Source: G965204755 sp965243415 (lineage in GTDB: Bacteria; Acidobacteriota; Vicinamibacteria; Marinacidobacterales; Marinacidobacteraceae). From it: a stretch of 64,000 nt of DNA. Below, in pieces: positions 18,593 through 26,691 of this stretch. Under the pieces are notes generated by a model. The model ran no database searches, had not been told where the DNA came from, and saw nothing but the letters and a program-made list of their open reading frames with translations. The translations under genes were made by a program, and so were the position numbers. Where the stretch lies: contig OZ251549.1 of NCBI GenBank assembly GCA_965243415.1, forward strand, positions 2,542,001 through 2,606,000, given 5' to 3'. How positions within the stretch are numbered: the stretch's first letter is position 1; each line of letters opens with the position of its first letter.

Positions 18593-18688
18593 TGGCGCAC
18601 GTGAGACGGTAAAAATCTGCCTGCCGTAACCGGCCCCGTCAGGGGTGAGTGTGCAATGTGGGGTTCTGGCGGGCCCCACCGTGCGCCA
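18593..18688 (+). ncRNA. Candidate structured RNA (three-hairpin junction)
   Basis: An 8-9 bp perfect stem (TGGCGCACG at 18593-18601 with CGTGCGCCA at 18680-18688) closes a region with three internal hairpins: ACGG/CCGT (18606-18627), CCCC-GTCA-GGGG (18634-18645) and GTGGGG/CCCCAC (about 18658-18679). The strand is ambiguous. The local AT-rich run GGTAAAAATCTG is unusual for this genome. It matches no riboswitch or housekeeping RNA that I recognise. It lies between the methyltransferase and tRNA-Leu. In GC-rich DNA some pairing is expected by chance, so this is a candidate only. Confidence 0.35.
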
Positions 18689-18803
18689 CCCTGCTTCGGG
18701 CTCCGGGGTCGGGGCCGCGGGTCGGGGCCGGCCGCGCCCTATAATCCCGCGCCCCGTCCGGCGGCGCCGGTCGCGGGCGGGCGCGGCGGGTGATGCGCCG
18801 AGT

Positions 18804-18889
18804 GCCGAAGTGGTGGAATGGAAGACACGTGCGCTTGAGGGGCGTATGGGATCAGTCCCGTGGGGGTTCGAATCCCCCCTTCGGCACCA
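18804..18889 (+). tRNA. tRNA-Leu (anticodon GAG)
   Basis: A class II tRNA of 86 nt with its 3' CCA encoded. The acceptor stem GCCGAAG pairs with CTTCGGC, followed by discriminator A. The anticodon stem TGCGC/GCGTA encloses the seven-base loop TTGAGGG, giving anticodon GAG, which reads CUC and CUU. The long variable arm GGGATCAGTCCC forms a 4-bp stem, as expected for Leu. The T arm GGGGGTTCGAATCCCCC is canonical. Confidence 0.95.
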
Positions 18890-18952
18890 GCGCCGCCGGT
18901 TCCCGGGGCGCCCGCGGGGGTCGGGGGCGGCGGGAGTCTTGAGGTTCTACGG

Positions 18953-19306
18953 ATGGCTTCGGGCGAGAACGCGATGACCGGGAGGGGCCGGGCGCTGGAG
19001 GATCTGTTCCTCGACCGGTGCCTGAAGGGGGCGGAGGTGCTGCGGAAACTGCTCGGTCGGCCCCGCACCGAGTTCCTGCGGATGATCGGGGAGCACGGCG
19101 CGGTCGGGGCGACGAAACGGCTCCTCCGGGCGCCGCGGGCGAGCGACACCTTCACCGTCCGGTGGGAGAAGGGGAAACTCGACCTCACGATGGAGTGGTT
19201 CGTGGTCGGCGAGCCCGAGTGGGATCCGCTTTTCGACGACGAGGATCGCCGGGCGGCGGCGCGGCGGCTGCGGGACTACGGGTGCGTCCCGCCGCGGGAT
19301 TTCTGA
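18953..19306 (+). CDS. Hypothetical protein (117 aa)
   Basis: A small, soluble, charged protein that I do not recognise. The N-terminal half is helical and basic (ALEDLFLDRCLKGAEVLRKL). A probable strand pair follows (FTVRWEKGKLDLTMEWFVV), then an acidic segment EPEWDPLFDDEDRRAAARRL and a short tail ending PPRDF. It has no signal peptide or membrane segment. It starts 64 bp after tRNA-Leu, a position often used by integrated DNA, but no integrase or att repeat is visible. The ATG at 18953 was preferred over upstream codons that fall inside the tRNA. Confidence 0.5.
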   Translation: MASGENAMTGRGRALEDLFLDRCLKGAEVLRKLLGRPRTEFLRMIGEHGAVGATKRLLRAPRASDTFTVRWEKGKLDLTMEWFVVGEPEWDPLFDDEDRRAAARRLRDYGCVPPRDF

Positions 19307-19376
19307 TCCCGGTCGCGCCGGCGAGCCTGAATCGCTCCCGGGGGCGGGGAAGCGGCTCCGGCCGGGGGTCGTCCGG

Positions 19377-19970
19377 TTACTCGGAAGAGTCTGCGGCGGG
19401 ACCGGCGGGTCTCCCGGTCGCCTGTTCCAACCGCTCCGGCATCTTCCGGGTGGCCGCCTGCCGTTCGATGCGGATCTCCCGGATTCGGGCCTCCGCTTCC
19501 GCGTCGGTCCGGTGGGCCGGGTGCTCCGCGAGGCTGCGGAGCGCCTCGATCGCGTCGCGGTTGCGGGCGCTCGGGGTGTCCGGGTCGGGCCGGACCAGCG
19601 TCGGGCGGGGCTTTGTTTCGCTCGGGGTTTCGTTCGGGGGTTCGCTCCGGGGCGTGCTCGTCGCGGTCGGGTCGGGGGGTTCAGGGGCAGGATTCAGGGC
19701 AGGGGATCGAGGTTCGGGGGGACTCGGGGGCGGGGAGTCATCGCCGGCGGGCGGCGCCACCGGCTCCTCCGGCGGCAGGTCGAACTTCTCCAGCATCTGC
19801 TGGGTGGACTCCTCGCGCATGAGGCGGATCTCGCGGATCCAATCCTCCATCTCCATCTCCATCCGCGCCGGAAGCGGTTGCGCCCGGAGTTTGCGGAGCG
19901 CTTCGAGGGCCTTGCGGTTGCGGTCGCTCAGGTCTGCCGGGCCGGTCCGGTTCGGGGGTCGCTGCGGCAT
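19377..19970 (-). CDS. Protein with two VapB-tail modules
   Basis: A 197-residue open frame containing two copies of the roughly 50-residue module that forms the C-terminus of the VapB antitoxin at 21110-21436: RNRKALEALRKL...EDWIREIRLMREEST (about residues 17-65) and RNRDAIEALRSL...EARIREIR (about 134-175). A Pro-rich linker of about 60 residues joins them. There is no ribbon-helix-helix DNA-binding domain. The start context GAAACCATGCCGCA recurs at 20284 as GAAACGATGCCGCA, and a mutated form lies ahead of the second module (ACGAGACC-type linker PSETKP). It may be a toxin-neutralising fragment, a decaying duplicate, or untranslated. The second module looks more diverged. Confidence 0.45.
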   Translation of the reverse strand: MPQRPPNRTGPADLSDRNRKALEALRKLRAQPLPARMEMEMEDWIREIRLMREESTQQMLEKFDLPPEEPVAPPAGDDSPPPSPPEPRSPALNPAPEPPDPTATSTPRSEPPNETPSETKPRPTLVRPDPDTPSARNRDAIEALRSLAEHPAHRTDAEAEARIREIRIERQAATRKMPERLEQATGRPAGPAADSSE

Positions 19971-20026
19971 GGTTTCGCCCGGGGGTTTCGTTCCGGTCGG
20001 CGTTCGTCGCGGCCCGGTCCGGCGAT

Positions 20027-20284
20027 TCAGGGTCGGCAGGACTCGGGGGCGGGATCATCGCCGGCGGGCGGTACGACCGGCCGGTTCCCGGCCCGCGCGG
20101 TCTTGTCCAGCATCCGGCGGGTGGATTCCTCGCGCATGAGGCGGATCTCGCGGACCCAGGCCTCGCGCTCTGCGTCCGTCCGCGCCGGCGGCTGCGCCCA
20201 CAGTTTGCGGAGCGCTTCGAGGGCCTTGCGGTTGCGGTCGCTGAGGGCGTCCCGGGCGGGCTGGCCGGGCGTTGGGTGCGGCAT
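20027..20284 (-). CDS. Protein with one VapB-tail module
   Basis: An 85-residue frame from an ATG at 20284. It holds one module, DRNRKALEALRKL...EAWVREIRLMREESTRRML, closest in sequence to the tail of the VapB encoded at 21110-21436, then a Pro-rich end. Its opening MPHPTPGQPARDALSDRNR parallels the neighbouring protein's opening, so the two arose by duplication of a unit of about 310-360 bp that includes the start. A longer frame upstream (to 20632) is low-complexity and not supported. Function is inferred only by its relation to the antitoxin. Confidence 0.4.
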   Translation of the reverse strand: MPHPTPGQPARDALSDRNRKALEALRKLWAQPPARTDAEREAWVREIRLMREESTRRMLDKTARAGNRPVVPPAGDDPAPESCRP

Positions 20285-20732
20285 CGTTTCGCTCGGGGTC
20301 TTAGGCTCGGGGTCTCGTTCCTGATGGCGTTCGTGGCGGTCGATTCCGGGAGTCCGGGTCGAGGGAGGCGGATCGTCGGCGCTTCCGATTTCGTTGCCGG
20401 CGGACTGCTCGCCGGGTTCGGAACGGAGGGAACCGGGGAAGCGGGAGGCTACCGCGCCGGATCGCGGCGCGCCGGGCGACGACCCGTGAGCCGGATCCGC
20501 GGCGCAGCGCCGCGAAGGCCACCCCGGCGCCGACGCCGCCCCGGGCGACACCCCGTGTTGCGGTAACCCCCCGGGGGCGCGAGGGCTGCCGGACGCGGTC
20601 TCGAAGGTCCCGACAGGTGGGCCTCGTTCCATCTCTCCCGCCGCCTGCGTGTCCCCGCGTCCCTCGCTCGAGTTCGGGGGAGACGTCCGGAAGAGACGGA
20701 AACGGGCATTCCGTCGCCGGAGGCGATCCGCG
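20285..20732. other. Spacer between the VapB-tail repeat and vapC
   Basis: The part nearest 20285 still resembles the Pro-rich linker of the module repeats (PKTPSET-like). The rest, including a compositionally plain stretch at 20570-20730, shows no gene, hairpin or promoter that I can support. Confidence 0.4.
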
Positions 20733-21113
20733 TCAGGTCGTCAGGACGGTGAGCCCTTCGATCTCGAACCGGCGGAAGTCCGCGTAATTGCTCGTAGCCA
20801 CCGCGGCGTTCGACGACAGCGCTACCGCGGCGATGAGGCAGTCCCTGAACAATTTGCGCCGCCGCCCGGAGATGTTGAAGAGCCGCGCCGCGGTCTCGGC
20901 ATCGGGGCCGGTGAGCGGAACCGTTTTCGACAGCAGTCGACGGGCGGTGCTCCTCTCGTCGGGCGTCGTCGGCCCGCACCAGAACTCGGCCCAGGCGACA
21001 GCGCTGATCTGGATCTCGGCGCCCTGGTCGATCCACTCCTGGAGTCGCGAATGCTGCGGCAGGTCGGGATCCAGGGCTCCGATCAGGAAACTGGTGTCGA
21101 GGTGGATCGTCAC
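20733..21113 (-). CDS. vapC: PIN-domain toxin VapC
   Basis: A 126-residue PIN-domain ribonuclease, toxin of a type II toxin-antitoxin pair. The acidic residues of the active site sit in IHLDTSFLIGAL (residues 3-14), VAWAEFWCG and FRDCLIAAVAL, with a final polar strand VATSNYADF. Such toxins cleave tRNA or rRNA. The GTG start overlaps the vapB stop as GTGA, indicating translational coupling. The length is normal for VapC and the frame is intact. Confidence 0.9.
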   Translation of the reverse strand: MTIHLDTSFLIGALDPDLPQHSRLQEWIDQGAEIQISAVAWAEFWCGPTTPDERSTARRLLSKTVPLTGPDAETAARLFNISGRRRKLFRDCLIAAVALSSNAAVATSNYADFRRFEIEGLTVLTT

Positions 21114-21436
21114 GAAGCATCGTCTCCGGAAATCGGCTTCCTTCTCGCCCGCGCGATCTTGTCCAGCATGTGGCGGTCGGACTCCTCGCCCATGAGGCGG
21201 ATCTCACGAATCCACGCCTCGGTCTCCGCGCTCGTCCTCGCCCTCGGGAGCTCTCGGAGGCGGCGGAGCGCTTCGAGCGCCTCCTGCTTGTAGGGCTTCT
21301 CCCGTTCTGCGGTGGCGCGGATGGCGCGGCGCACCGCTTCCGTCCGGGAGACCTCCCAGTGGGCGGCGAGTTCCTCCACCCGTCCGGCGGTGTCGAGGTC
21401 GAACGAGTAGGTGAACTTCCTCGTGATGCTGGCCAT
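21110..21436 (-). CDS. vapB: Ribbon-helix-helix antitoxin VapB
   Basis: A 108-residue antitoxin. The N-terminal ribbon-helix-helix domain (TRKFTYSFDLDTAGRVEELA, then a recognition helix in VSRTEAVRRAIRATAE) binds DNA. The C-terminal half ALEALRRLRELP...EAWIREIRLMGEESDRHMLDK is the toxin-binding tail, which also occurs as free-standing modules on both sides of this locus. The ATG at 21436 lies inside an 11-bp inverted repeat that is the probable autoregulatory operator. It is four-base coupled to vapC. Upstream ATG codons in a longer frame would sit beyond the operator and are less likely. Confidence 0.88.
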   Translation of the reverse strand: MASITRKFTYSFDLDTAGRVEELAAHWEVSRTEAVRRAIRATAEREKPYKQEALEALRRLRELPRARTSAETEAWIREIRLMGEESDRHMLDKIARARRKPISGDDAS

Positions 21437-21463
21437 ACAGCCATATCCTAGCGTATGGCCAGC
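21428..21463. promoter_or_regulatory. Palindromic operator/promoter of vapBC
   Basis: GCTGGCCATAC (21428-21438) is perfectly inverted at 21453-21463 (GTATGGCCAGC) with a 14-bp spacer. The left arm contains the vapB start codon. The spacer, read on the minus strand, contains TAGGAT and TATGGC, usable as a -10 element. That would give a very short leader or a leaderless mRNA. VapB ribbon-helix-helix dimers typically bind such dyads to repress their own operon. Confidence 0.75.
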
Positions 21464-21772
21464 CAGCACGGGTCGGGCGGAGGATGGCCGCGGGGGAGAT
21501 CGGGGTTCGCCGGCGGTCGGGAACGGCGGATGAGCGGGGTCGGCGGGCGGGGATCCGGTCTCCGCGACCCTGCGGGCCGCCTCGGGTTCCGGCCCTGCGG
21601 AGTCGCGCTCGGCCGCCGGTCCGGCCGGGTCCCCGTTCGTTCCGGGGGCGCCTCGCCGGGGTCCGCGGGACGGCGGGCGGCCGGTTCCGGGACGACGACG
21701 GGCGGCCGCCGCGGGGCTTCCGCCGTTCTCGATGGCAGAGGCCGGCGGCGCCTCGGGGCGGGGAGCCGGGCC
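21464..21772. other. Intergenic region upstream of vapB
   Basis: About 310 bp of GC-rich sequence between the vapB operator and the next VapB-tail protein. I see no gene or repeat in it. Confidence 0.4.
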
Positions 21773-22345
21773 TCAGTCGGAGTCGCGGCTGTCGGACGGG
21801 ACCGGCTTCCGTCCCGCCCGTTCGAACTGCTCCTGCAGATGGCGGGTGAGCTCTTCCCGCCGGAGGCGGACTTCGCGGATCCAGGCCTCGATCTCCTCCT
21901 TCGTCCGGGTTCCGGGCAGGGTCTGCAGCCGGCGGAGCGCTTCGAGTTGCTTCCGTCTGCGTTCGATCCGGGCCGCGGGGTCGGACGGCCGGGAGGGCCG
22001 GGGCTCGCCGGGGAGCGGGTTCCCGGCGGTCGCGTCGGGCGATTCGGGGTCGGGCGATTCGGGGCCGGGCGGTACCGGTTCGGGGGAAGCGGAGGGGACG
22101 CGGGGGTGGGCGTCGTCGTCGCCGGGGGGCGGTGCGACCCACGGCATCCACGCCCGTTCCAACTTCTCCAGCAGGTGGAGAGTGGACTCCTCTCCCATGA
22201 GGCGGACTTCGCGGATCCAGGCCTCGGTCTCCTCCTGCGTCCGGGTCCCCGGCAGGGCCTGCAGCCGGCGGAGCGCTTCGAGTTGCTCGCGCCGGCGGTC
22301 ACTCCGGGCGGCTGCGTCGGGCCGGTCGTCCGGTCGGGCGGACAC
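21773..22345 (-). CDS. Protein with two VapB-tail modules (upstream copy)
   Basis: A 190-residue frame starting at GTG 22345. It carries two well-conserved modules, DRRREQLEALRRLQALPGTR...EAWIREVRLMGEEST (about residues 16-65) and ERRRKQLEALRRLQTLPGTR...EAWIREVRLRREELTR (about 127-180), joined by a Pro/Glu/Ser-rich linker. Both are close to the VapB tail but belong to a distinct subgroup (LEALRRLQ, PGTRT). There is no DNA-binding domain. It lies upstream of vapBC on the same strand and about 25 bp after secG reading leftwards. Conservation of both modules suggests selection, but the role is unknown. Confidence 0.5.
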   Translation of the reverse strand: MSARPDDRPDAAARSDRRREQLEALRRLQALPGTRTQEETEAWIREVRLMGEESTLHLLEKLERAWMPWVAPPPGDDDAHPRVPSASPEPVPPGPESPDPESPDATAGNPLPGEPRPSRPSDPAARIERRRKQLEALRRLQTLPGTRTKEEIEAWIREVRLRREELTRHLQEQFERAGRKPVPSDSRDSD

Positions 22346-22371
22346 GGCGGCGCCTCCCGGGCGGGCTCCCG

Positions 22372-22782
22372 CTAGCGCGGGTCGGGGGCCGGGGACTCGG
22401 GCTCTGCGCCCGGCGCGGCCTCGCCGCCCTCCGGCTCGGGTTCGGCGGCGGGGGTCGTCTCGCCCGCTTCCTCGGCCTCGTCCGGGGCGGGGGTGGTCGC
22501 GGCGGGGAGGGGAACGCCGCCGGTCGCCTCGTCCACCACCGTCTGCTGGCCGGCTTCGGAGCCGATGTAGCCGAGCAGGAGCGAGGTCACCATGAAGATC
22601 GCGGCGCAGACGGCGGTCACCCGGGTGAGCAGGGTGGCGGTGCCGCGCGCGCCGAAGGCCGCCTGGGTGCCGGCGCCGCCGAAGGCGCTGGCGAGGTCCT
22701 GTCCCTTCCCCTGCTGGGTCAGCACCACCAGGATGAGGAAGACGCAGACCAGGACATGGAAGACGGTCAGGAGGATGGTCAT
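22372..22782 (-). CDS. secG: Preprotein translocase subunit SecG
   Basis: A 136-residue inner-membrane protein with two transmembrane helices (ILLTVFHVLVCVFLILVVLTQQ at the N-terminus and AVCAAIFMVTSLLLGYIG around residues 58-75). Between them is the SecG loop QGKGQDLASAFGGAGTQAAFGARGT. It partners SecYE in protein export. It has an acidic, Pro/Ala-rich C-terminal tail of about 55 residues beyond the usual SecG length. It is the last gene of pgk-tpiA-secG, a common bacterial arrangement. The ATG at 22782 places the first helix directly at the N-terminus. Confidence 0.92.
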   Translation of the reverse strand: MTILLTVFHVLVCVFLILVVLTQQGKGQDLASAFGGAGTQAAFGARGTATLLTRVTAVCAAIFMVTSLLLGYIGSEAGQQTVVDEATGGVPLPAATTPAPDEAEEAGETTPAAEPEPEGGEAAPGAEPESPAPDPR

Positions 22783-22852
22783 GGGTTCGGGGGCGGGGGA
22801 TTCCCGGGCGGGAGGGATCGGGCGAGGCGGCGGGGGAAGGGATCGGCCGCGG

Positions 22853-23755
22853 TCACGCGCCGACCGCGGCGGCGCAGACGGCGAGGAAGGAATCGGCCGC
22901 GAGACTCGCGCCGCCGACGAGCAGGCCGTCCACCTCGGGACTTTCGAGGAGCGCGGCGGCATTATCGCCGTTCACCGATCCCCCGTAAAGAATCCGGGTG
23001 GTGGCGGCGGCTTCGTCGTTCCACACCCGGGCGACCTCGGCGCGGAGGGCGCGGTGCATCGCGGCGGCGATCTCCGGGGTGGCGGTGCGCCCGGTGCCGA
23101 TGGCCCAGACCGGTTCGTAGGCGAGGGTGACGGCCGGGCGGTCCGCCTCCGGGATCGCCTCGAGGACGGCCCGCAGCTGGGCGCCGACCGCGTTTTCGGC
23201 GTCGCCGGCGTCGCGCTGCTCCCCGGTCTCGCCGACGCAGAGGACCGGGGCCAGGCCGGCGGCGAGGGCGGCTTCGGCCTTCTCCCGGACCTCGGCGTCG
23301 GTCTCGCCGAAGACCCGGCGGCGCTCCGAGTGGCCCACCAGGGTCAGCGAGCAGCCGCAGGCGGCCAGCATGGAAGCGGAGACGGCCCCGGTGAAGGCGC
23401 CGTCGGGCTTGGGGAACAGGTCCTGGGCCGCCAGGCCGATCGGGCTGCCGTGGAGGGCGTCCCGGACGGCGACGAGCGCCGGGAAGGCCGGGGCGATCGC
23501 CAGGTCGAGGGTCGGCGCCGCTTCCCCGTCGTCCGGCGTTTCCCCGGCGCGTTTCCCGGCTCTCCTGCCGGTGTTCCGTTCGGCGTTCCGGTCGGGAGGC
23601 AGGACCTCGCGGCGCGCCCGTCCGGCGATGACGCGGGCCAGGCCCCCCGCTGCGGGCGGGGTCAGGTTCATCTTCCAGTTCGCGATGACGAACGGGGTGC
23701 GCGCGGTCGCCGCGTCTGCGGAGGGGGCCGGGGTGGAGTCCGGGGAGTCGGTCAT
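22853..23755 (-). CDS. tpiA: Triosephosphate isomerase
   Basis: A 300-residue TIM barrel that interconverts dihydroxyacetone phosphate and glyceraldehyde 3-phosphate. The substrate-contacting NWKMN, the electrophilic His in VGHSERR, the catalytic Glu in YEPVWAIGTG and the phosphate loop GGSVNGDNAA are all present. Two oddities: a 20-residue Ser/Ala/Pro leader before the first strand, and an Arg/Glu-rich insertion of about 35 residues after the first helix (REVLPPDRNAERNTG and on). That makes it about 45 residues longer than typical. It lies between pgk and secG. Confidence 0.93.
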   Translation of the reverse strand: MTDSPDSTPAPSADAATARTPFVIANWKMNLTPPAAGGLARVIAGRARREVLPPDRNAERNTGRRAGKRAGETPDDGEAAPTLDLAIAPAFPALVAVRDALHGSPIGLAAQDLFPKPDGAFTGAVSASMLAACGCSLTLVGHSERRRVFGETDAEVREKAEAALAAGLAPVLCVGETGEQRDAGDAENAVGAQLRAVLEAIPEADRPAVTLAYEPVWAIGTGRTATPEIAAAMHRALRAEVARVWNDEAAATTRILYGGSVNGDNAAALLESPEVDGLLVGGASLAADSFLAVCAAAVGA

Positions 23756-23844
23756 GGAGGTCGTCGGGGAGTCGGTGGGGGATCGGGTGGGGGGCGGGTT
23801 CCGGTCGGTTTCGCGCGGCCGCCGGCGGCGGCGTCTCGCGGGTC

Positions 23845-25080
23845 TCACGAGGGTTCCGGTTTCCTTTCGCCGCCGGACGCCGCCATCGGGAGCCAGGTCA
23901 GGGCTTCCACCCCGGGCAGGGGCTCGCCGGCGAGGAAGGCCAGCGAGGCGCCGCCGCCGGTGGAGAGGTGGCCGATGCGGTCGGCGACCCCGGCGCGGCG
24001 CACTGCGAGCAGCGAGTCGCCGCCGCCGACGATGGTGACCGCGCCCCGGTCGGCGGCGTCGGCCACCGCCGCGGCGACCGCGTTCGTGCCGAGGGCGAAG
24101 CGGGGGTCTTCGGCGAGCCCCATCGGGCCGTTCCAGAGAACCGTAGCCGCGCCGGCGATCTCCGCGGCGTAGCGGGCGGCGGTCGCCGGACCGAGGTCGA
24201 ACCCGGCCCGGTCGTCCGGCAGGCTGTCGGCGGGGAACACCGGCGGGGGATCCGCGGCGTCGGCGGGAGCCGCGCGCTGGTCTTCGGGGAGGGCCAGCCG
24301 GTCGGGATGGCGCCGCAGCAGCCGCTCGGCGTCGGGACGGCGCTCCGGTTCGACGAGCGACCGGCCGGTGGGGAGGCCCTTCGCGGCGAAGAAGGTGTAG
24401 GCCATCGCGCCGCCCACGAGCACCCGGTCGGCGCGGGCGAGCAGGGACTCGACGACGCCCAACTTGTCCGAGATCTTCGCGCCGCCGAGCACCGCCACGA
24501 AGGGCCGCCGCGGCGCGGTCAGGGCCCGGCCCAGCCAGCGGAGTTCCCGTTCCAGCAGCGGGCCGGCGGCGGCCCGGGGGAACCGGCGGGCGCAGGCGTC
24601 CACCGAGGCGTGGCGGCGGTGGGCGGCGCCGAAGGCATCGTTCGCGTACTCGTCCCCGAAAGCGGCCAGGGCGGCGGCGAACCGGGGGTCGTTCGCGGTC
24701 TCGCCGGGGTGGAAGCGGAGGTTCTCCAGGACCAGCACTTCTCCCGGCGCGACTTCGGTGCGACGGCCTTCCGTCTCGTCGGCGCCGACCGGGCGGGGGC
24801 GGAACCGGACCGGGGCGTCGAGGAGTGCGCCCAGCCGCTCCGCCACCGGGCGAACGCTCAGCGCCGGGTCGGGAACGCCGCGCGGCCGGCCGAGGTGCGT
24901 CGCCAGGACCACCCCGGCGCCGGCCTCCCGGGCGGTCCGGATCGCCGGGAGCGCCGCCCGCAGGCGGAAGTCGTCGGCGACGACGCCGTGGTCGAGAGGC
25001 GCGTTCAGGTCGGCGCGGAGCAGCAGCCGTTTCCCCCGCAGGTCGAGGTCGGCGAGGCGCTGCCGGCGCTGCGGTTCCAC
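23845..25080 (-). CDS. pgk: Phosphoglycerate kinase
   Basis: A 411-residue glycolytic kinase producing ATP from 1,3-bisphosphoglycerate. The N-domain substrate site is in LLLRADLNAPL and LATHLGRPRG. The hinge/nucleotide elements are LGGAKISDKL, LVGGAMAYTFF, the PMGLAEDPRF loop and the GGGDSL motif. I chose the GTG at 25080 because the conserved RQRLADLDLRGKR begins immediately after it and longer frames run into repeat DNA. There is no strong ribosome binding site. It is the first gene of the pgk-tpiA-secG operon, directly downstream of the 1.35-kb repeat array. Confidence 0.92.
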   Translation of the reverse strand: MEPQRRQRLADLDLRGKRLLLRADLNAPLDHGVVADDFRLRAALPAIRTAREAGAGVVLATHLGRPRGVPDPALSVRPVAERLGALLDAPVRFRPRPVGADETEGRRTEVAPGEVLVLENLRFHPGETANDPRFAAALAAFGDEYANDAFGAAHRRHASVDACARRFPRAAAGPLLERELRWLGRALTAPRRPFVAVLGGAKISDKLGVVESLLARADRVLVGGAMAYTFFAAKGLPTGRSLVEPERRPDAERLLRRHPDRLALPEDQRAAPADAADPPPVFPADSLPDDRAGFDLGPATAARYAAEIAGAATVLWNGPMGLAEDPRFALGTNAVAAAVADAADRGAVTIVGGGDSLLAVRRAGVADRIGHLSTGGGASLAFLAGEPLPGVEALTWLPMAASGGERKPEPS

Positions 25081-25313
25081 GGCGGCGCCGAACGATATGC
25101 GACCGGCGCTCCCCGGCGCGCCCTTCGGGGGCGGCCGCGCCCGGGGGACGGACGGGCCCTCCGCGGAGGGGTTCCACGGCGGCGCCGCCGCGGGCAGAGG
25201 GGAACCGGGGCGGCGCCGGGGGAAGGGGGACGGGGCTCCGGGCCGTCTCGACGAGGCCGCCCGGCGGTCGCGGCCGCGCCCCGGCCGCCCGTCGTCGAGC
25301 CCGTCCGATCGGT

Positions 25314-26665
25314 GCTCCCGCTCCGGATCGACCCGATATTGAGCCGACGGATCGACCCGATAAGTGGCGGGGCCGGCGCGGATCGACCCGATAATGAGCC
25401 GATGGCGGATCGACCCGATAATGAGCCGATACGGATCGAGCCGACGGGAGCGGCGCAGGTGTGGATCGACCCGATAATGAGCCCGATGGCGGATCGACCC
25501 GATAGTGAGCCGGTGCGGATCGACCCGACAGGGGCAGACCGGTGCGGATCGACCCGATAGTGAGCCGATAGGGATTGAGCCGATGGGAGCGGGGCCGGTT
25601 CGGATCGACCCGATAGTGAGCCGGTACGGATCGAGCCGATGGGAGCGGTGCGGTGCGGATCGACCCGATAGTGAGCCGACAGCGGATCGACCCGATAGCG
25701 GATCGAGCCGATAGGAACGGGGCCGGCGCGGACCGAGCCGATAGCGGATCGACCCGATAAGGAGCGGTTCCGGCGCGGATCGACCCGATAGTGAGCCAGT
25801 GCGGATCGAGCCGAACAGCGGATCGACCCGATACGAGCGTTGGACCGCTGCGGATCGACCCGATAGTGAGCCGATAGCGGATCGACCCGATGGGATCGAG
25901 CCGATATGGATCGACCCGATGGGAGCGGGCGCCGGTGCGGATCGACCCGATAAGGAGCGGTTCCGGCGCGGATCGACCCGATAGTGAGCCAGTGCGGATC
26001 GAGCCGAACAGCGGATCGACCCGATACGAGCGTGAACCGCTGCGGATCGACCCGATAATGAGCCGACAGCGGATCGACCCGATAGGAACGGGCAGGTGTG
26101 GATCGACCCGATAGTGAGCCCCGGTGCGGATCGACCCGATAGTGAGCCGATGCGGATCGACACGATAGGAACGGGGCCGGCGCGGATCGACCCGATAGGA
26201 ACCGGCCGGTGCGGATCGACCCGATAATGAGCCGATACGGATCGATCCGATGGGAGCGGGGCCGGTGCGGATCGACCCGATAGTGAGCCGACACGGATCG
26301 AGCCGATGGGAGCGGGGCGGCGTGGATCGACCCGATAGTGAGCCGATGGCGGATCGAGCCGATAGGAACGGGGCCGGTGCGGATCGACCCGATAAGGAGC
26401 GGTTCCGGCGCGGATCGACCCGATAGTGAGCCAGTGCGGATCGAGCCGAACAGCGGATCGACCCGATACGAGCGTGAACCGCTGCGGATCGACCCGATAA
26501 TGAGAGGTTCCGGTGTGGATCGACCCGATAGTGAGCCGATAGCGGATCGACCCGATGGGAGCGGGCCGGTGCGGATCGACCCGATTGGTGCGGGCAGGCG
26601 CGGATCGACCCGATAGGCGCGGGGGCTGGCGCGGATCGACCCGATAGTGAGCCGACACGGATCGA
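25314..26665. repeat. GGATCGACCCGATA repeat array
   Basis: About 1.35 kb contains nearly 40 copies of GGATCGACCCGAT plus about ten variants (GGATCGAGCCGAT, GGATCGATCCGAT), spaced irregularly at about 24-45 bp. They alternate with GTGAGCCGAT, GGAGCGGG and GGAACGGGGCCGG. Larger blocks are repeated too: a roughly 85-bp block starting GGAGCGGTTCCGGCGCGGATC occurs near 25760, 25950 and 26396. GGATCGACCCGAT is close to its own inverse complement, so each unit is a partial dyad. It contains no supported gene; long minus-strand frames across it (translating as repeated GSIR and YRVDP) are artefacts. It separates pgk from the cobalamin locus. Confidence 0.9.
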
Positions 26666-26691
26666 GCCGATGGGAGCGGGCCATGTCGATC

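Noticed and set aside
18804..19310. Integrated element at tRNA-Leu
   Set aside because: No integrase, and no repeat of the tRNA 3' end was found within the window.
25314..26665. CRISPR array
   Set aside because: Repeats are short, degenerate and irregularly spaced, the intervening sequences are themselves repeated, and no cas gene is present.
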